The notes: generated by a model from the sequence alone, not told the origin. 36,621 nt of DNA from a bacterium (GCA_029210965.1 JARGFZ010000026.1:1-36621); one strand, 5' to 3'. Positions 6,237-16,609 are shown, counted from the first letter of the stretch. A program made the numbers and translations.

Positions 6237-7679
6237 ATGAATCTGCAGAAGAAAGTTAAGGAAAAGTTGCTCCAACTCGGCACCGGCCCGGAAGACACTT
6301 ATCTTGTGGCTGTGTCCGGGGGTGCTGATTCCACGGCACTTCTTCTGACCATGCTGGCGGCCCTGGGAACCGCGCGGAACCTGACCGTCGCCCATCTGGA
6401 TCACGGTATACGTCCCGGGTCACGACAGGATCTGGAAAAGGTCGTTGAGCTCTGCAGCAAGTCAGGAGTTGGGTTGGTCACAGGTCAACTGGACCCAGTG
6501 GAACTCGAAGCCCATCGTCGAAATTACGGTTCCCTTGAGGCTGGCATGAGGTTCCTCAGATACCGGTTTCTTTTTGAAACCGCCAAAAAGGCGGGTTCCA
6601 AGTGGATTCTAACGGGGCATACTGCAGACGATCAGGCGGAAACGGTGCTTTTCAGGGCCACCAGGGAAATGGACTGGAGGTCCCTGGGAGGAATACCTGA
6701 AAGGAGAGGGATGATCCTGAGGCCTCTTATCGATGTGCCCCGATCGGCTACCTGGTCTTATTGCCAGGTCATGAACGTCAGTCCTGTCTCGGATCCCTCA
6801 AACTTCGACGGGGCTTATGCGCGCAGCAGAATAAGGAACAGGATACTGCCGGGACTCGCAGCCACGTTCAATCCGGACATATGTGATCTTCTGCGTCGGA
6901 TGGGTCGGGCGGCCGGGAGTCTGTCCTTGATGGAGGAAGACCTCCTCCACGGATTTCTACCTGATCCAGGCCACGAAAACCCAGGATTCGTCGAACGGGA
7001 AACCCTCCTGGCACTACCCGGGATCCTTCAAAAGCGTTTGATCGGGGACTTCCTGGTCCAGGCGCTGCGTGAATATCCGTCCAGGGCCCTTGTGGATGAC
7101 GCCCTTGAATTTGTTCTGGCCGGCAGGAACGGACAGCTCTCACTGCCTGGAGAAATGACCCTGACTCTCTCTTACGGACTGGCCCATGTCGACGAATCTG
7201 TCCCGCCGTCCGAGTGTGGCCTGCCATCCAGGCCCCTGGAGCTGAAGGTTCCCGGCAGTCTGATCATCCCTTCTGCAGGGCTGGCCATAACCGCAAAGGA
7301 AAAGGTTCTGAAAAACCCCGTAAGTTATCCCTGCGGCAAGTCGTCCGTGCTTCTTTCAAAAAAAGGCCTTACAGGCTCCCTGTGGGTCCGAAAACGGCTG
7401 CCTGGAGACCGTTTCATGCCCATCGGAATGGAAAGAGACAAGAAACTGAAAGATTTCCTGGTGGACCGCAAAATTCCCAGGGCAGCCCGTGACCGGATCC
7501 CGATCATCCTGGACGGGAAGGATAATATTCTCTGGGTAGGTGGGATAGAAATCTCACAAAAGGCAGTTCTGGAGGGAATGGAAGGCGAGGAGGCGATCCT
7601 TCTCTCCATGGAAGAACTTTCATCCAGGGATTCACCTATCACAAACAGATGTGGCCGAACCCCCCGGGTCTCTGGATAA
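6237..7679 (+). CDS. tilS: tRNA(Ile)-lysidine synthase
   Basis: A 480-residue N-type ATP pyrophosphatase. The PP-loop SGGADS is at residues 27-32, followed by the DHG, TGHTADDQAETVLFR and RSRIRN segments of the family. It converts C34 of the CAU-anticodon isoleucine tRNA to lysidine using ATP and lysine, which makes AUA decoding accurate. The C-terminal half carries the TilS substrate-binding region and a small terminal domain with SLWVRKRLPGDRF. No strong Shine-Dalgarno site is seen before the ATG. It is followed by ftsH, a common pairing in many bacteria. Confidence 0.96.
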   Translation: MNLQKKVKEKLLQLGTGPEDTYLVAVSGGADSTALLLTMLAALGTARNLTVAHLDHGIRPGSRQDLEKVVELCSKSGVGLVTGQLDPVELEAHRRNYGSLEAGMRFLRYRFLFETAKKAGSKWILTGHTADDQAETVLFRATREMDWRSLGGIPERRGMILRPLIDVPRSATWSYCQVMNVSPVSDPSNFDGAYARSRIRNRILPGLAATFNPDICDLLRRMGRAAGSLSLMEEDLLHGFLPDPGHENPGFVERETLLALPGILQKRLIGDFLVQALREYPSRALVDDALEFVLAGRNGQLSLPGEMTLTLSYGLAHVDESVPPSECGLPSRPLELKVPGSLIIPSAGLAITAKEKVLKNPVSYPCGKSSVLLSKKGLTGSLWVRKRLPGDRFMPIGMERDKKLKDFLVDRKIPRAARDRIPIILDGKDNILWVGGIEISQKAVLEGMEGEEAILLSMEELSSRDSPITNRCGRTPRVSG

Positions 7680-7736
7680 AACTGCCTGAAAATTGCCGGT
7701 GTGGCCTGCTGAAATTCCCACAAGAGCCCGAAAATA

Positions 7737-7763
7737 CTGCAAAATCTGGTTGTTCGCCCATGT
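7737..7763 (+). promoter_or_regulatory. Sigma32-like heat-shock promoter candidate for ftsH
   Basis: CTGCAAA (7737-7743), 12-base spacer, GCCCATGT (7756-7763). This matches the sigma32 consensus CTTGAAA-N11-16-CCCCATNT at 5/7 and 7/8. The start would be near 7770, about 43 bases before the ftsH TTG. FtsH belongs to the sigma32 regulon in E. coli, which makes the match plausible here. Confidence 0.35.
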
Positions 7764-7812
7764 AAAATGTGATAAACGTTTAATTTAACTGCAAAAAATG
7801 GAGGTAACAGTC

Positions 7813-9744
7813 TTGAACAACTTCTACAGGAACCTGTCGCTCTGGGTTGTCATTGGGCTTGTTGTCATCCTGCTCTACAACCTCTTTTCCGTGAGACCCC
7901 AGCCTGTCACTGAACTGGTTTACAGTGAATTCCTGAGCCGTGTTGAGGGTGGGGAGATCAAGGAGGTTCTTTTGAGCGGCCGGAACATTTCCGGTAAGTT
8001 CCATGATGACACACAATTCTCTTCATACAGTGCAGAGGATCCCGATCTGGTCCCCTATTTGAGGGAAAAAGAGATCCGCATTGTGGCTGAACCGTCCCAG
8101 GATAGCCCCTGGTACGTAATGATCTTCGTAAACTGGTTCCCTATGCTGCTTCTCATTGCCGTGTGGATCTTTTTCATGAGGCAGATGCAATCGGGAGGCA
8201 GCAAGGCCATGTCTTTCGGGAAATCCAAGGCTAAGTTGCTGACAGACGCGACGAGCAAAGTTACCTTCAACGATGTAGCCGGAGTTGACGAAGCCAAGGA
8301 GGAACTCGAGGAGATCATCGATTTTTTAAAGGATCCCCACAGGTTTCAGAGGCTGGGCGGCAAGATTCCCAAGGGAGTCCTTCTCATGGGACCGCCAGGT
8401 ACAGGCAAAACCCTTCTGGCCAAAGCTATAGCGGGGGAGGCAAGTGTACCGTTCTTCTCCATCAGCGGTTCCGATTTTGTGGAGATGTTCGTGGGTGTGG
8501 GAGCCTCCAGAGTGAGGGACCTTTTCGATCAGGGCAAGAAGCATGCGCCGTGTATTATTTTTATCGACGAGATCGACGCTGTGGGCAGGCACCGCGGAGC
8601 TGGTCTGGGAGGTGGGCACGACGAGAGGGAGCAGACGCTCAACGCCCTTCTTGTCGAAATGGACGGCTTTGAGTCCAACGAAGGGGTTATTCTCATCGCG
8701 GCCACCAACAGACCTGATGTGCTTGATCCCGCCCTTATGAGACCGGGCAGGTTCGACCGCCAGGTCGTGGTCCCAAACCCGGACATCAAGGGAAGACAGG
8801 GCATTCTGGAGGTCCATTCCAAGAATATCCCTGTGGCTGATGACGTCGAACTGGAGATCGTGGCGCGTGGTACACCCGGTTTTTCGGGGGCCGATCTGGC
8901 AAACCTTGTCAACGAGGCGGCTCTTCTGGCTGCCCGCAAGGACAGGAGTAAGGTTACCATGGATGATTTTGAGGACGCCAAGGACAAGGTTCTCATGGGT
9001 ACGGAACGACGAAGTATGATCATCAGCGATGTGGAAAAGCGTATAACAGCCTATCACGAGGCAGGGCACACCCTTGTTGCCAAAATGATCCCCGGCGCTG
9101 ATCCTATTCACAAAGTCACCATCATTCCCCGTGGACGCGCTCTCGGTCTGACTCAACAACTGCCTATTGATGAACGGCACACTTACCCGAAGGAGTATCT
9201 GACGGACCGCATCGCCATCCTCCTTGGCGGCCGGGTTGCCGAAGAACTGGTACTTCACGAACAGACGACCGGGGCTGGCAACGATATCGAAAGGGCCACC
9301 GATCTTGCACGGAAAATGGTCTGCGAATGGGGGATGAGCGAGGAAATGGGACCCTTGTCATTCGGCAAGAAGGAAGAGCAGATCTTCCTCGGAAGGGAGA
9401 TCTCGCAGCACCGGGATTACAGTGAGAGCACTGCCATAAAGATAGACGATGAGGTTAAGAAGCTTGTTACGGATGCTCATGTAAGAACGACTGCTATCAT
9501 CACCGAGAACCTGGAATCTCTTCACAGGCTCGCGAATGCGCTCCTGGAACGTGAGACGCTCGGCGGCGAAGAGATTGATATGGTTATCCACGGCGAGGTG
9601 CTTCCTAAACCGAAACCCAGATACCAAAAGGCAGTTGATACCGGGGATGAAGAAACCTTGCCGAAGCAGGTGGAGGAAGAAGAGACAGGAAAGGTAGCTG
9701 AAGAGGAAAAGGAAGAGCAGGATGCGCCGCCCGAGGCTGATTGA
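7813..9744 (+). CDS. ftsH: ATP-dependent zinc metalloprotease FtsH
   Basis: From the TTG at 7813 the protein has 643 residues. Two N-terminal membrane segments (about residues 8-26 and 100-123) flank a periplasmic domain. The AAA+ module shows Walker A GPPGTGKT at 193-200, Walker B IIFIDEID and the second region of homology. The zinc site HEAGH is at 415-419. The TTG is chosen because GGAGG lies eight bases upstream and the resulting [11 protein letters not shown] matches the usual FtsH N-terminus. It degrades membrane and short-lived cytosolic proteins. The C-terminal tail is Glu-rich. folP overlaps its end by 23 bases. Confidence 0.97.
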   Translation: MNNFYRNLSLWVVIGLVVILLYNLFSVRPQPVTELVYSEFLSRVEGGEIKEVLLSGRNISGKFHDDTQFSSYSAEDPDLVPYLREKEIRIVAEPSQDSPWYVMIFVNWFPMLLLIAVWIFFMRQMQSGGSKAMSFGKSKAKLLTDATSKVTFNDVAGVDEAKEELEEIIDFLKDPHRFQRLGGKIPKGVLLMGPPGTGKTLLAKAIAGEASVPFFSISGSDFVEMFVGVGASRVRDLFDQGKKHAPCIIFIDEIDAVGRHRGAGLGGGHDEREQTLNALLVEMDGFESNEGVILIAATNRPDVLDPALMRPGRFDRQVVVPNPDIKGRQGILEVHSKNIPVADDVELEIVARGTPGFSGADLANLVNEAALLAARKDRSKVTMDDFEDAKDKVLMGTERRSMIISDVEKRITAYHEAGHTLVAKMIPGADPIHKVTIIPRGRALGLTQQLPIDERHTYPKEYLTDRIAILLGGRVAEELVLHEQTTGAGNDIERATDLARKMVCEWGMSEEMGPLSFGKKEEQIFLGREISQHRDYSESTAIKIDDEVKKLVTDAHVRTTAIITENLESLHRLANALLERETLGGEEIDMVIHGEVLPKPKPRYQKAVDTGDEETLPKQVEEEETGKVAEEEKEEQDAPPEAD

Positions 9745-10924
9745 CCCTGGATCCTCGGGGATCAGGAGGGAAATGGCTTTAATGGGTGTCGATCCAGAGG
9801 GGATCGACATAATGGAGGGGAAGTCAAGGCATCATCTTATCCGGTTTGATGACGTTGATCTGAGGGCCGCCCTTATCCTGAAACAGGATATGCTTTCCCT
9901 TGGTGGAGAGGCTGCTCTTCGGAAAGAGGCTGCGGGTCTCAAGGTTCAAAAAACCCCGGTTCTCCTGATGGGAACAACCAGGCAAATGCGTGGACTTGTC
10001 TGCAAGCTGGTGGGGCAGCCTTTCAAACTGGCTGACCTGTCCCGTTCCATCGAAGGACTCCTGGATACTATCGATAAAGATAGACGATACGTCGTCAGGG
10101 GGGAGAACCTCCTTTCAGGCGGGAAGAAGGTGGTCGTGGGGATTTTAAACGTCACCGAGGATTCCTTTTCGGATGGCGGAAAATACTCCGGGAAGGAAGC
10201 GGCTGTGGCAAGGGGTGTTGAAATGGCGGCACAGGGAGCCGACATCATTGATGTCGGGGGCGAATCCACGCGTCCCGGAGCCAGGCCGGTAAGTGCCAAA
10301 GATGAGTGGGAAAAGGTGATCCCGGTGATACGGGACCTGGTAGCCCAGGGAGTAAAATTCATTTCGGTGGACACAACCAAATCGGAGGTGGCCGAGAAAG
10401 CGATCCTGGAAGGGGCGAGTATCGTGAACGACATTAGCGGCATGACCTTCGATCCTGGAATGGTCCATACTGCTGCGGCTTCCAGGTCATCGGTTATCCT
10501 CATGCATACAAGAGGGCGCCCGGAATTCATGCAGGACGATACTATTTACGTCGATCTGATGGGGGAGGTCTGCTCCTGCCTCGAGGCAGCCATGGATGTG
10601 GCTATGGACGAGGGAATCCCGGCAGAAAAGATCTGTCTCGATCCGGGGATCGGATTTGGCAAGTCTCTGGAGCAGAACGTGGAACTAATCTCACGGATAG
10701 GGGAACTCCGGTCACTGGGTGCCGCTGTGATGGCGGGCGCCTCAAGGAAATCGTTCATCGGCGAGCTGACCGGTACGGATGTCAGTAACAGAATGCCTGG
10801 TTCCGTGGCAGCTGCCGTAGCAGCTGCCCTCCAAGGTGCTGATATGGTCAGGGTTCATGATGTGGCTGAAACTGTTCAGGCCATGGCTATCGTGTCCGGG
10901 ATGAAAGGTCCCGTCAGAGGATGA
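9722..10924 (+). CDS. folP: Dihydropteroate synthase with N-terminal extension
   Basis: A 400-residue protein. The catalytic TIM barrel spans about residues 135-395, with the pterin and pABA site motifs [26 protein letters not shown] and VNDISG. It joins p-aminobenzoate to dihydropterin pyrophosphate in folate synthesis. The first 130 residues are an extra domain not found in the roughly 280-residue E. coli enzyme. As I recall, similar extensions occur in Deltaproteobacteria. The start at 9722 overlaps ftsH by 23 bases; the next ATG at 9773 has a GGAGG only three bases away. The stop overlaps the start of cdaA (ATGA). Confidence 0.95.
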   Translation: MRRPRLIDPGSSGIRREMALMGVDPEGIDIMEGKSRHHLIRFDDVDLRAALILKQDMLSLGGEAALRKEAAGLKVQKTPVLLMGTTRQMRGLVCKLVGQPFKLADLSRSIEGLLDTIDKDRRYVVRGENLLSGGKKVVVGILNVTEDSFSDGGKYSGKEAAVARGVEMAAQGADIIDVGGESTRPGARPVSAKDEWEKVIPVIRDLVAQGVKFISVDTTKSEVAEKAILEGASIVNDISGMTFDPGMVHTAAASRSSVILMHTRGRPEFMQDDTIYVDLMGEVCSCLEAAMDVAMDEGIPAEKICLDPGIGFGKSLEQNVELISRIGELRSLGAAVMAGASRKSFIGELTGTDVSNRMPGSVAAAVAAALQGADMVRVHDVAETVQAMAIVSGMKGPVRG

Positions 10925-11754
10925 GCACCCTTATGGATCTCAATTCCCTAATCGGTCTGCGCGACCTTCTGGATATCGCTGCAGTGTCTATCGTTTTATA
11001 CTGGACACTCCTGCTCATCAGGGGAACCAGAGCCCTGCAGATGGTGTTTGGTCTGGTTGTACTTGGGGGAGGTTACTTTCTTGCTCAGGCAGCCGAACTC
11101 ACCACCTTTGGATGGATACTTGAAAACTTTCTGGGCTCCATTGTTATCGTAATAGTCATCCTGTTTCAGGATGAGATACGCCGGGCCCTTGCTCTTGTGG
11201 GGTCAAACCCCCTCACCGGCTCCAATCCCGGGGAGCAGAGGCACCTCATCGAGGAACTGGTCAAGACCGCCACGGCTCTGTCCAGCAAGAGGATCGGTGC
11301 TCTCATCGTAATAGAGCGTAATATCGGTTTGAAAAACTATATTGAAAAGGGGACGCCCATAGAGGGAACGGTGAGCAAAGACCTTCTCCTTTCCATTTTC
11401 ATGCCCTTTTCTCCGATCCACGACGGCGCGGTCATCATCAGCGGAGGCCGGATAGCCGCCGCTCAGTGTTTTCTGCCCCTTACCCTTAATCCGAGACTTG
11501 AAAAAGTTCTTGGCACTCGCCACAGGGCTGCTCTTGGACTCACCGAGGAAACAGACGCTGTGGTCCTTGTTCTGTCAGAAGAAACAGGGAAGATTTCTAC
11601 GGCCTGTGAGGGTAAGCTTTACTCCAGGCTCGAGGCTGAAGAGCTCAAAAGAGTGTTGGAAAGGATGCTTGCCAAAGATGCTGATCCCCAGACTTCAAAC
11701 TGGTGGGAAAGGATAAAGATTGCTGTCCGTTCTTGGAAAAAATCTGACTCTTAA
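10921..11754 (+). CDS. cdaA: Diadenylate cyclase CdaA
   Basis: A 277-residue membrane enzyme that makes cyclic di-AMP from two ATP. About three hydrophobic segments lie within residues 10-82, followed by the DAC (DisA_N) domain with the catalytic DGA at 168-170 and RHR at 200-202. The length fits CdaA/DacA. It overlaps folP by the ATGA junction and is followed by a YbbR-domain gene and glmM, the same cdaA-cdaR-glmM cluster known from Firmicutes. This context supports control of cell wall precursor or ion homeostasis by c-di-AMP. Confidence 0.96.
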   Translation: MSTLMDLNSLIGLRDLLDIAAVSIVLYWTLLLIRGTRALQMVFGLVVLGGGYFLAQAAELTTFGWILENFLGSIVIVIVILFQDEIRRALALVGSNPLTGSNPGEQRHLIEELVKTATALSSKRIGALIVIERNIGLKNYIEKGTPIEGTVSKDLLLSIFMPFSPIHDGAVIISGGRIAAAQCFLPLTLNPRLEKVLGTRHRAALGLTEETDAVVLVLSEETGKISTACEGKLYSRLEAEELKRVLERMLAKDADPQTSNWWERIKIAVRSWKKSDS

Positions 11755-12391
11755 GGTTTTATCGGTCATCTTCGCCATTTTTCTCTGGTTTTTTATTTCC
11801 AGGGGCCAAGGTGGTGAAAGTATGGAGATAAGCCTTGGTGTGCCTGTTGAGCTCCACAACCTTTCCCCTGAAATGGAGGTCATCAGGGGGCCTGTTGAGC
11901 GTGTGGATGTGCGTATGTCGGGCCCCCGGCGGGACGTATCCCGGGTTTCCCAGCTGGGCATCTACGTTACCCTGGATCTTTTAGGGGCGGCGGAAGGGGA
12001 GACCACATTTGAACTGTTTACCTCGGACATAAAGGTCCCTGAAAGGATCACTGTTACCAGAGTAAGCCCATCCAGCGTAAACCTTGTTCTGGAAAGAACT
12101 GCCAAAAAGGAAGTAGGGATCGTCGTCCCTGTTGAGGGTACCCCCATGGACGGTTATGTGGCATTGGATCCTGTCGTCACACCGGATGTCATGGAGATCA
12201 AAGGCCCTCGATCGCGGATGGCAAGAATAAAGACCCTCAAAACCCTTCCCATCAGTGTTGAAGGAGCTTTTGAGGATCTAAAGGGGGAAACCTCTGTGAT
12301 CCTGCCCGAAGAGGGAACGGTTCACGCCATCAAGCGTTCCAGCATTCAGTACGTTATACCGGTGGTCAAGGTCCAGACCGGCAACCAGTAG
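11720..12391 (+). CDS. cdaR: YbbR-domain protein CdaR, regulator of CdaA
   Basis: A 223-residue protein. A single N-terminal membrane segment (about residues 12-27, LKVLSVIFAIFLWFFIS) is followed by two to three YbbR-like beta repeats, seen in the recurring VDVRMSGPRRDVSRV- and MEIKGPRSRMARI-type motifs. Firmicute CdaR binds and modulates CdaA at the membrane. The start is a TTG at 11720 with GGGAAAGGA upstream, overlapping cdaA by 35 bases. This strong overlap suggests translational coupling of the two proteins. It has fewer YbbR repeats than the four common in Firmicutes. Confidence 0.9.
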   Translation: MLSVLGKNLTLKVLSVIFAIFLWFFISRGQGGESMEISLGVPVELHNLSPEMEVIRGPVERVDVRMSGPRRDVSRVSQLGIYVTLDLLGAAEGETTFELFTSDIKVPERITVTRVSPSSVNLVLERTAKKEVGIVVPVEGTPMDGYVALDPVVTPDVMEIKGPRSRMARIKTLKTLPISVEGAFEDLKGETSVILPEEGTVHAIKRSSIQYVIPVVKVQTGNQ

Positions 12392-12485
12392 GCTGGCAGA
12401 TAACCGGAGAAAATTTCCCGAATCATGGATCTGTAAGGGCTGAAGTAAAGTATTCATAAAAAACTTTAATAAAAGCGTCTAAATT

Positions 12486-13847
12486 ATGGATAATAAAAAA
12501 TATTTTGGGACAGACGGCATAAGGGGTGTGGCAAACAGAGGCCACATTGTGCCGGAGTTTATTCTCCAGTTGGGGAAGGCTGCCGGGTCATTTTTCAGAA
12601 AGGGCAAGCTCCATCCAAGGATCATAATCGGCAAGGACACCAGGCTTTCAGGTTATATGATCGAATCAGCGCTGATGTCCGGGATATGCGCCATGGGAGC
12701 AGACGTCTATTTTGTCGGACCGCTTCCAACACCCGCCATATCCTTTCTCGTCAGATCCATGCGAGCTGACGCCGGTATCGTTATCTCCGCTTCCCACAAC
12801 CCCTACACTGATAACGGGATAAAATTTTTCGGATCAAACGGAAGGAAGCTTCCGGATGAGGTCGAAGCAGCCATAGAACAGTTCATGGATTCAGGACCCC
12901 TGGATGGCCCAGATGGTGATGGGCTTGGAAAGGCCTACAGAGTTGATGACGCTGAAGGAAGGTACATTGCTTTTGCGAAATCAACGATTGATGAGGGTAT
13001 CAATTTTGAGGGTTTGAAGGTGGTCGTAGACTGTGCCAATGGGGCGGCTTATGAGGTCGCTCCAAAAATATTCTCTGAGCTGGGAGCTCAAGTTATTGTT
13101 ATCGGCGGGAACCCCGACGGACTCAACATTAACCTTGGGTGTGGTTCCACAGCCCCCGAGGCAATGGTCAAGGCCGTTCTGGAAAGCGGTGCGGATTTAG
13201 GTATCGCTCTGGATGGGGATGGTGACAGGGCCATACTGTGCGATGAAAAAGGTAACCTTGTAGATGGCGACGATATTCTTTTTCTGAGTTCCCTGGAACT
13301 TCAGCAGGTGGGGCGACTTGCCAACAAAACCGCTGTGGGTACCATCATGACCAACGTAGGTTTGCAGAGCGCCTTGCGGAAAAAGGGGATAACCCTCCTC
13401 AGGGCTGACGTCGGAGACAGATACGTACTGGAGGAGATGACCAGAACCGGGTCCGTACTTGGGGCTGAGCCATCAGGCCACGTTATTTTCAGTGATTATG
13501 CCCCCACGGGGGACGGGATCGTGACTGCCCTCCAGACAGTTGGAGCCATTGTAAAGAAAGGTTGTCCCCTTTCCAGTTTGACTCAGGGATGGAAGAGATA
13601 TCCTCAGATCATGGTGAACCTTCGCACCAGGGACCGGGTGCCCCTGGACGGACAAAGCTGGTTCGAGGAACTGCTCGACAATGCCCGCAATGAACTGGGG
13701 GAAGATCACCTTCTGAGTGTGCGTTATTCGGGTACCGAACCTCTTATCAGGGTGACTGTTTCCAGCGAATCGGAAAACACAACCATGATGGTCTGCGACA
13801 GCCTGTGTGACGCGCTTATTGAGCGGTTCGGGTGGGAGAGATTCTAG
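12486..13847 (+). CDS. glmM: Phosphoglucosamine mutase
   Basis: A 453-residue enzyme that converts glucosamine-6-phosphate to glucosamine-1-phosphate for UDP-GlcNAc synthesis. The phosphoserine loop SASHNP is at 101-106 with Ser103 as the active residue. The metal loop DGDGDR, the sugar-binding GAEPSGH and the phosphate-binding RYSGTEPLIRV are also visible. The length is typical. No Shine-Dalgarno sequence is apparent before the ATG, and the 94-base gap after cdaR is AT-rich. GlmM is a known partner of CdaA in Firmicutes, so the gene order suggests the same link here. Confidence 0.97.
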   Translation: MDNKKYFGTDGIRGVANRGHIVPEFILQLGKAAGSFFRKGKLHPRIIIGKDTRLSGYMIESALMSGICAMGADVYFVGPLPTPAISFLVRSMRADAGIVISASHNPYTDNGIKFFGSNGRKLPDEVEAAIEQFMDSGPLDGPDGDGLGKAYRVDDAEGRYIAFAKSTIDEGINFEGLKVVVDCANGAAYEVAPKIFSELGAQVIVIGGNPDGLNINLGCGSTAPEAMVKAVLESGADLGIALDGDGDRAILCDEKGNLVDGDDILFLSSLELQQVGRLANKTAVGTIMTNVGLQSALRKKGITLLRADVGDRYVLEEMTRTGSVLGAEPSGHVIFSDYAPTGDGIVTALQTVGAIVKKGCPLSSLTQGWKRYPQIMVNLRTRDRVPLDGQSWFEELLDNARNELGEDHLLSVRYSGTEPLIRVTVSSESENTTMMVCDSLCDALIERFGWERF

Positions 13848-13880
13848 TTTTGGGTTTGGCGTTTGAGGTTTGAAGTTGCA
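13848..13880. repeat. Heptamer array (TTTGNNG)
   Basis: Units TTTTGGG, TTTGGCG, TTTGAGG and TTTGAAG follow each other directly after the glmM stop codon. No convincing inverted arm is seen before pdxJ. Confidence 0.6.
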
Positions 13881-13936
13881 TTGGGCAAGACCAGCTACTC
13901 TAAATACTGAACTCTCAAAAGGTTTTGGAGGTTTAC

Positions 13937-14680
13937 ATGTTTAAATCAGGATCGGGATACACGAGACTCGGTGTCAATATCGATCACGTGGCTACAATCA
14001 GGCAGGCTCGGGGAGGCCAAAGCCCCGATCCGGTTGAAGCGGCTGTCCTGGCTGAACTTGCCGGGTGCGACGGGATAACTCTCCATCTCAGGGAAGACAG
14101 GCGTCACATCCAGGACAGAGATCTGGCCATTATAAAACGTACTGCCAAAACGAGTCTTAACCTTGAAATGGCGGCTACCCAGGACATGGTCAAAATAGCC
14201 CTCGACGTCAAGCCTCACACCGTCACTCTCGTACCCGAGCGTCGCGAGGAATTGACCACCGAGGGAGGTCTCGAGGTGGCTATGAACATGGATTATCTGA
14301 AAAAGGTGACGAGCCTCCTGAGGGATGCCGAGATCAAGGTCAGCCTTTTTGTTGATCCTGATATGGATCAGATAAAAGCCACCCACAGGATCGGGGCCAA
14401 TGCGGTGGAGATCCATACGGGCAAGTACGCAGAAGCCAAGACCAAAGCGGTTGCTGAAGAGGAGTACGGAAAGATCGTGAATGCTGCCAAAGTAGCCCAG
14501 AAGCTCAAACTGGAGGTTATTGCGGGTCATGGTCTTGATTACCATAATGTAAGGGCCATTGTTGAGATAAGCGAGGTTATTGAAGTGAACATCGGCCATA
14601 GTATCGTTTCCCGGGCCGTCCTGGTCGGCATGGAGAGGGCGGTAAGGGAGATGAAAATGGCTATGGGAGGCTTGCTATGA
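13937..14680 (+). CDS. pdxJ: Pyridoxine 5'-phosphate synthase
   Basis: From the ATG at 13937 the protein has 247 residues. It is a TIM-barrel enzyme that condenses 3-amino-2-oxopropyl phosphate with deoxyxylulose phosphate to give pyridoxine phosphate. The hallmark segments [32 protein letters not shown] and VNIGHSIV are present. A TTG four codons upstream is rejected because GGAGG lies six bases before the ATG. The gene overlaps acpS by four bases (ATGA). The pdxJ-acpS pair is widespread in Proteobacteria. Confidence 0.97.
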   Translation: MFKSGSGYTRLGVNIDHVATIRQARGGQSPDPVEAAVLAELAGCDGITLHLREDRRHIQDRDLAIIKRTAKTSLNLEMAATQDMVKIALDVKPHTVTLVPERREELTTEGGLEVAMNMDYLKKVTSLLRDAEIKVSLFVDPDMDQIKATHRIGANAVEIHTGKYAEAKTKAVAEEEYGKIVNAAKVAQKLKLEVIAGHGLDYHNVRAIVEISEVIEVNIGHSIVSRAVLVGMERAVREMKMAMGGLL

Positions 14681-15054
14681 TCATTGGTGTAGGGATCGAT
14701 AATGTGCAGAGCAAGCGAATTAAGGAAATGCTGCTCAAGTGGGCCGACCGCGTGGAGAACCGCGTATTCGATGAAAAAGAGTTGGAGTACTCCAAATCCA
14801 AGGGAGAGCCACATTTGCATCTCGCCGCTCGCTTCGCGGCCAAAGAAGCTCTGTTCAAGGCACTGGGAAAAGGGTTGAGTGAAGGAATGACTTGGACCGA
14901 TGTTACGGTCCAGAACGACGAAGCCGGAAAACCCCACATTCGATTAAAACGAAAGGCGAAAGACATCGCCGATCAAATGGGAGTCGCTACAATCCACGTC
15001 AGCCTTACCCACACTGATGACTGTGCCATGGCTGTCGTTATCCTGGAGGCTTAG
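14677..15054 (+). CDS. acpS: Holo-[acyl-carrier-protein] synthase
   Basis: A 125-residue phosphopantetheinyl transferase of the AcpS type, which moves the phosphopantetheine arm from CoA to acyl carrier protein. The Mg-binding residues D8 (IGVGIDNV) and E57 ([14 protein letters not shown]) are in place. The C-terminal [14 protein letters not shown] is also typical. It is translationally coupled to pdxJ, and its last codons contain the GGAGG that serves the next gene. Confidence 0.96.
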   Translation: MIIGVGIDNVQSKRIKEMLLKWADRVENRVFDEKELEYSKSKGEPHLHLAARFAAKEALFKALGKGLSEGMTWTDVTVQNDEAGKPHIRLKRKAKDIADQMGVATIHVSLTHTDDCAMAVVILEA

Positions 15055-15055
15055 C

Positions 15056-16606
15056 TTGAAAACGGTTACTCCCTCGCAAATGAGGGAGATAGACAGAAGG
15101 ACTATCGATGACCTTGGCATCTCTTCCCTTGTTCTCATGGAGAGCGCGGGTTTGGGGCTTGTTGACGAGATCGAAAGCCGCAACAATGGAGAAAGGCTCA
15201 GAGTCACAGTTGTCTGCGGACCCGGGAATAACGGGGGCGACGGCATGGTGGCCGCAAGGCATCTTGCCGACAGGGGACATGAGGTCGTTACATTTCTCGC
15301 AGCTCCGAGAGCCACTTTCAGCGGGGATGCAAAAGTCCAGTTGAGAACGCTCACACGACTGGATATGGATGTGACTGTATTGTCTTCGCAGTCTTCATAC
15401 GAAAGAGCATTCCGACGTGCCGGGGACTCAGATATTACTATCGATTCACTGTTCGGCACCGGTTTGGGGAGGGCTGTGGAAGGGCAATGGGCGGAGTGTG
15501 TGAGGATCATCAACTCATGCCCGGGCCTCGTGATCTCCGCTGACGTTCCATCCGGCCTGGATGCGCGTACCGGCCATCCCCTGGGGGAGTGCGTCACGGC
15601 TGACGTCACTGTCACATTCGGCCTTCCAAAAACCGGGCTGGTGCTCTTTCCAGGCGCGCAGTTCGCCGGAGAAGTTGTCGTAGCCGACATAGGGATCCCC
15701 CGTTCGGTGATCGAGACCATGGATCTGCCGGGAGCCCTTCTTGGACCCGAGGCAGTCGAAGGCATTTACGAGGAACGATGGCCGGATACTCACAAGGGTT
15801 CATACGGTCATCTCCTCCTGTGCTGCGGTTCCACAGGCAAACTTGGTGCAGGGATCCTTGCATCGAGGGGGGCGTTGAGAGCCGGAGCGGGTTTGGTGAC
15901 CCTTGCCGTTCCAGCTTCTGCCGTTCACGAAGTTGATGCGGCCACCCCCGAGGTCATGACCGCACCTCTACCTGAGACCGCTGGGGGTTCTTTCTCACGA
16001 ATGGGCGCTAACGGGCTTAAAAAGCTGATAATGGAACGGGATGCTCTAGGTATAGGACCTGGTATATCCACCGATCCGGAGGTCGCAGAACTGGTCAGGG
16101 AGGTTCTCAGTTGGGAGAGCTTTCCCGCCGTCCTGGATGCGGATGCCCTGAACGTTCTGGAGGGAGATCTGGAACTTTTAAGACCCCGTGGCCAACATAC
16201 CGTGATCACACCACACCCCGGTGAGATGTCCCGACTCATCGGCGGCAGCATCCGGGATGTCCAGTCCGATCGCATCGGAGCAGCACTGGAATGTTCCGGG
16301 AGAAGCGGTTGTGTCGTCGTTCTCAAGGGTGCGGGTACTGTGGTGGCTCATCCGGACGGGACCTTTTTTATTAATACTACCGGGAACCCTGGAATGGCTT
16401 CCGGCGGCACCGGCGATGTACTTACGGGCATGATTGGAGCTTTACTCGCCAGGGGGTGCAATACTTTAGACAGCGCCAAGGCGGCTGTTTATCTACACGG
16501 CGCCGCTGCCGATCTGGCAACAGAGAAGGTTTCGGAACACGCTCTCACAGCAACCGATATTATTGATTCCATTGGTTTGACTCTGATGGGGATGAGGACG
16601 GAGTAG
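15056..16606 (+). CDS. nnr: Bifunctional NAD(P)HX epimerase / ADP-dependent dehydratase
   Basis: From the TTG at 15056 the protein has 516 residues. The N-terminal YjeF_N half (about 1-215) carries GPGNNGGDGMVAARHL (NNGGDG at 58-63) and IDSLFGTGLGR, and epimerises damaged NAD(P)HX. The C-terminal ribokinase-like half carries TPHPGEMSRL and the anion-hole GGTGDVLTG near residue 450, and dehydrates NAD(P)HX using ADP. The TTG starts one base after the acpS stop, with GGAGG seven bases upstream. The longer frame start within acpS has no such site. The fusion is the usual bacterial form. Confidence 0.95.
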   Translation: MKTVTPSQMREIDRRTIDDLGISSLVLMESAGLGLVDEIESRNNGERLRVTVVCGPGNNGGDGMVAARHLADRGHEVVTFLAAPRATFSGDAKVQLRTLTRLDMDVTVLSSQSSYERAFRRAGDSDITIDSLFGTGLGRAVEGQWAECVRIINSCPGLVISADVPSGLDARTGHPLGECVTADVTVTFGLPKTGLVLFPGAQFAGEVVVADIGIPRSVIETMDLPGALLGPEAVEGIYEERWPDTHKGSYGHLLLCCGSTGKLGAGILASRGALRAGAGLVTLAVPASAVHEVDAATPEVMTAPLPETAGGSFSRMGANGLKKLIMERDALGIGPGISTDPEVAELVREVLSWESFPAVLDADALNVLEGDLELLRPRGQHTVITPHPGEMSRLIGGSIRDVQSDRIGAALECSGRSGCVVVLKGAGTVVAHPDGTFFINTTGNPGMASGGTGDVLTGMIGALLARGCNTLDSAKAAVYLHGAAADLATEKVSEHALTATDIIDSIGLTLMGMRTE

Positions 16607-16609
16607 AGC

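Noticed and set aside
8326-9258. A 310-residue minus-strand frame inside ftsH
   Set aside because: It is the complement of the conserved AAA and protease region of ftsH, so the long frame reflects codon bias rather than a gene.
14944-15765. A 273-residue minus-strand frame over acpS and nnr
   Set aside because: It is antisense to two well-supported genes, Ser/Thr/Pro-rich and without a start site signal.
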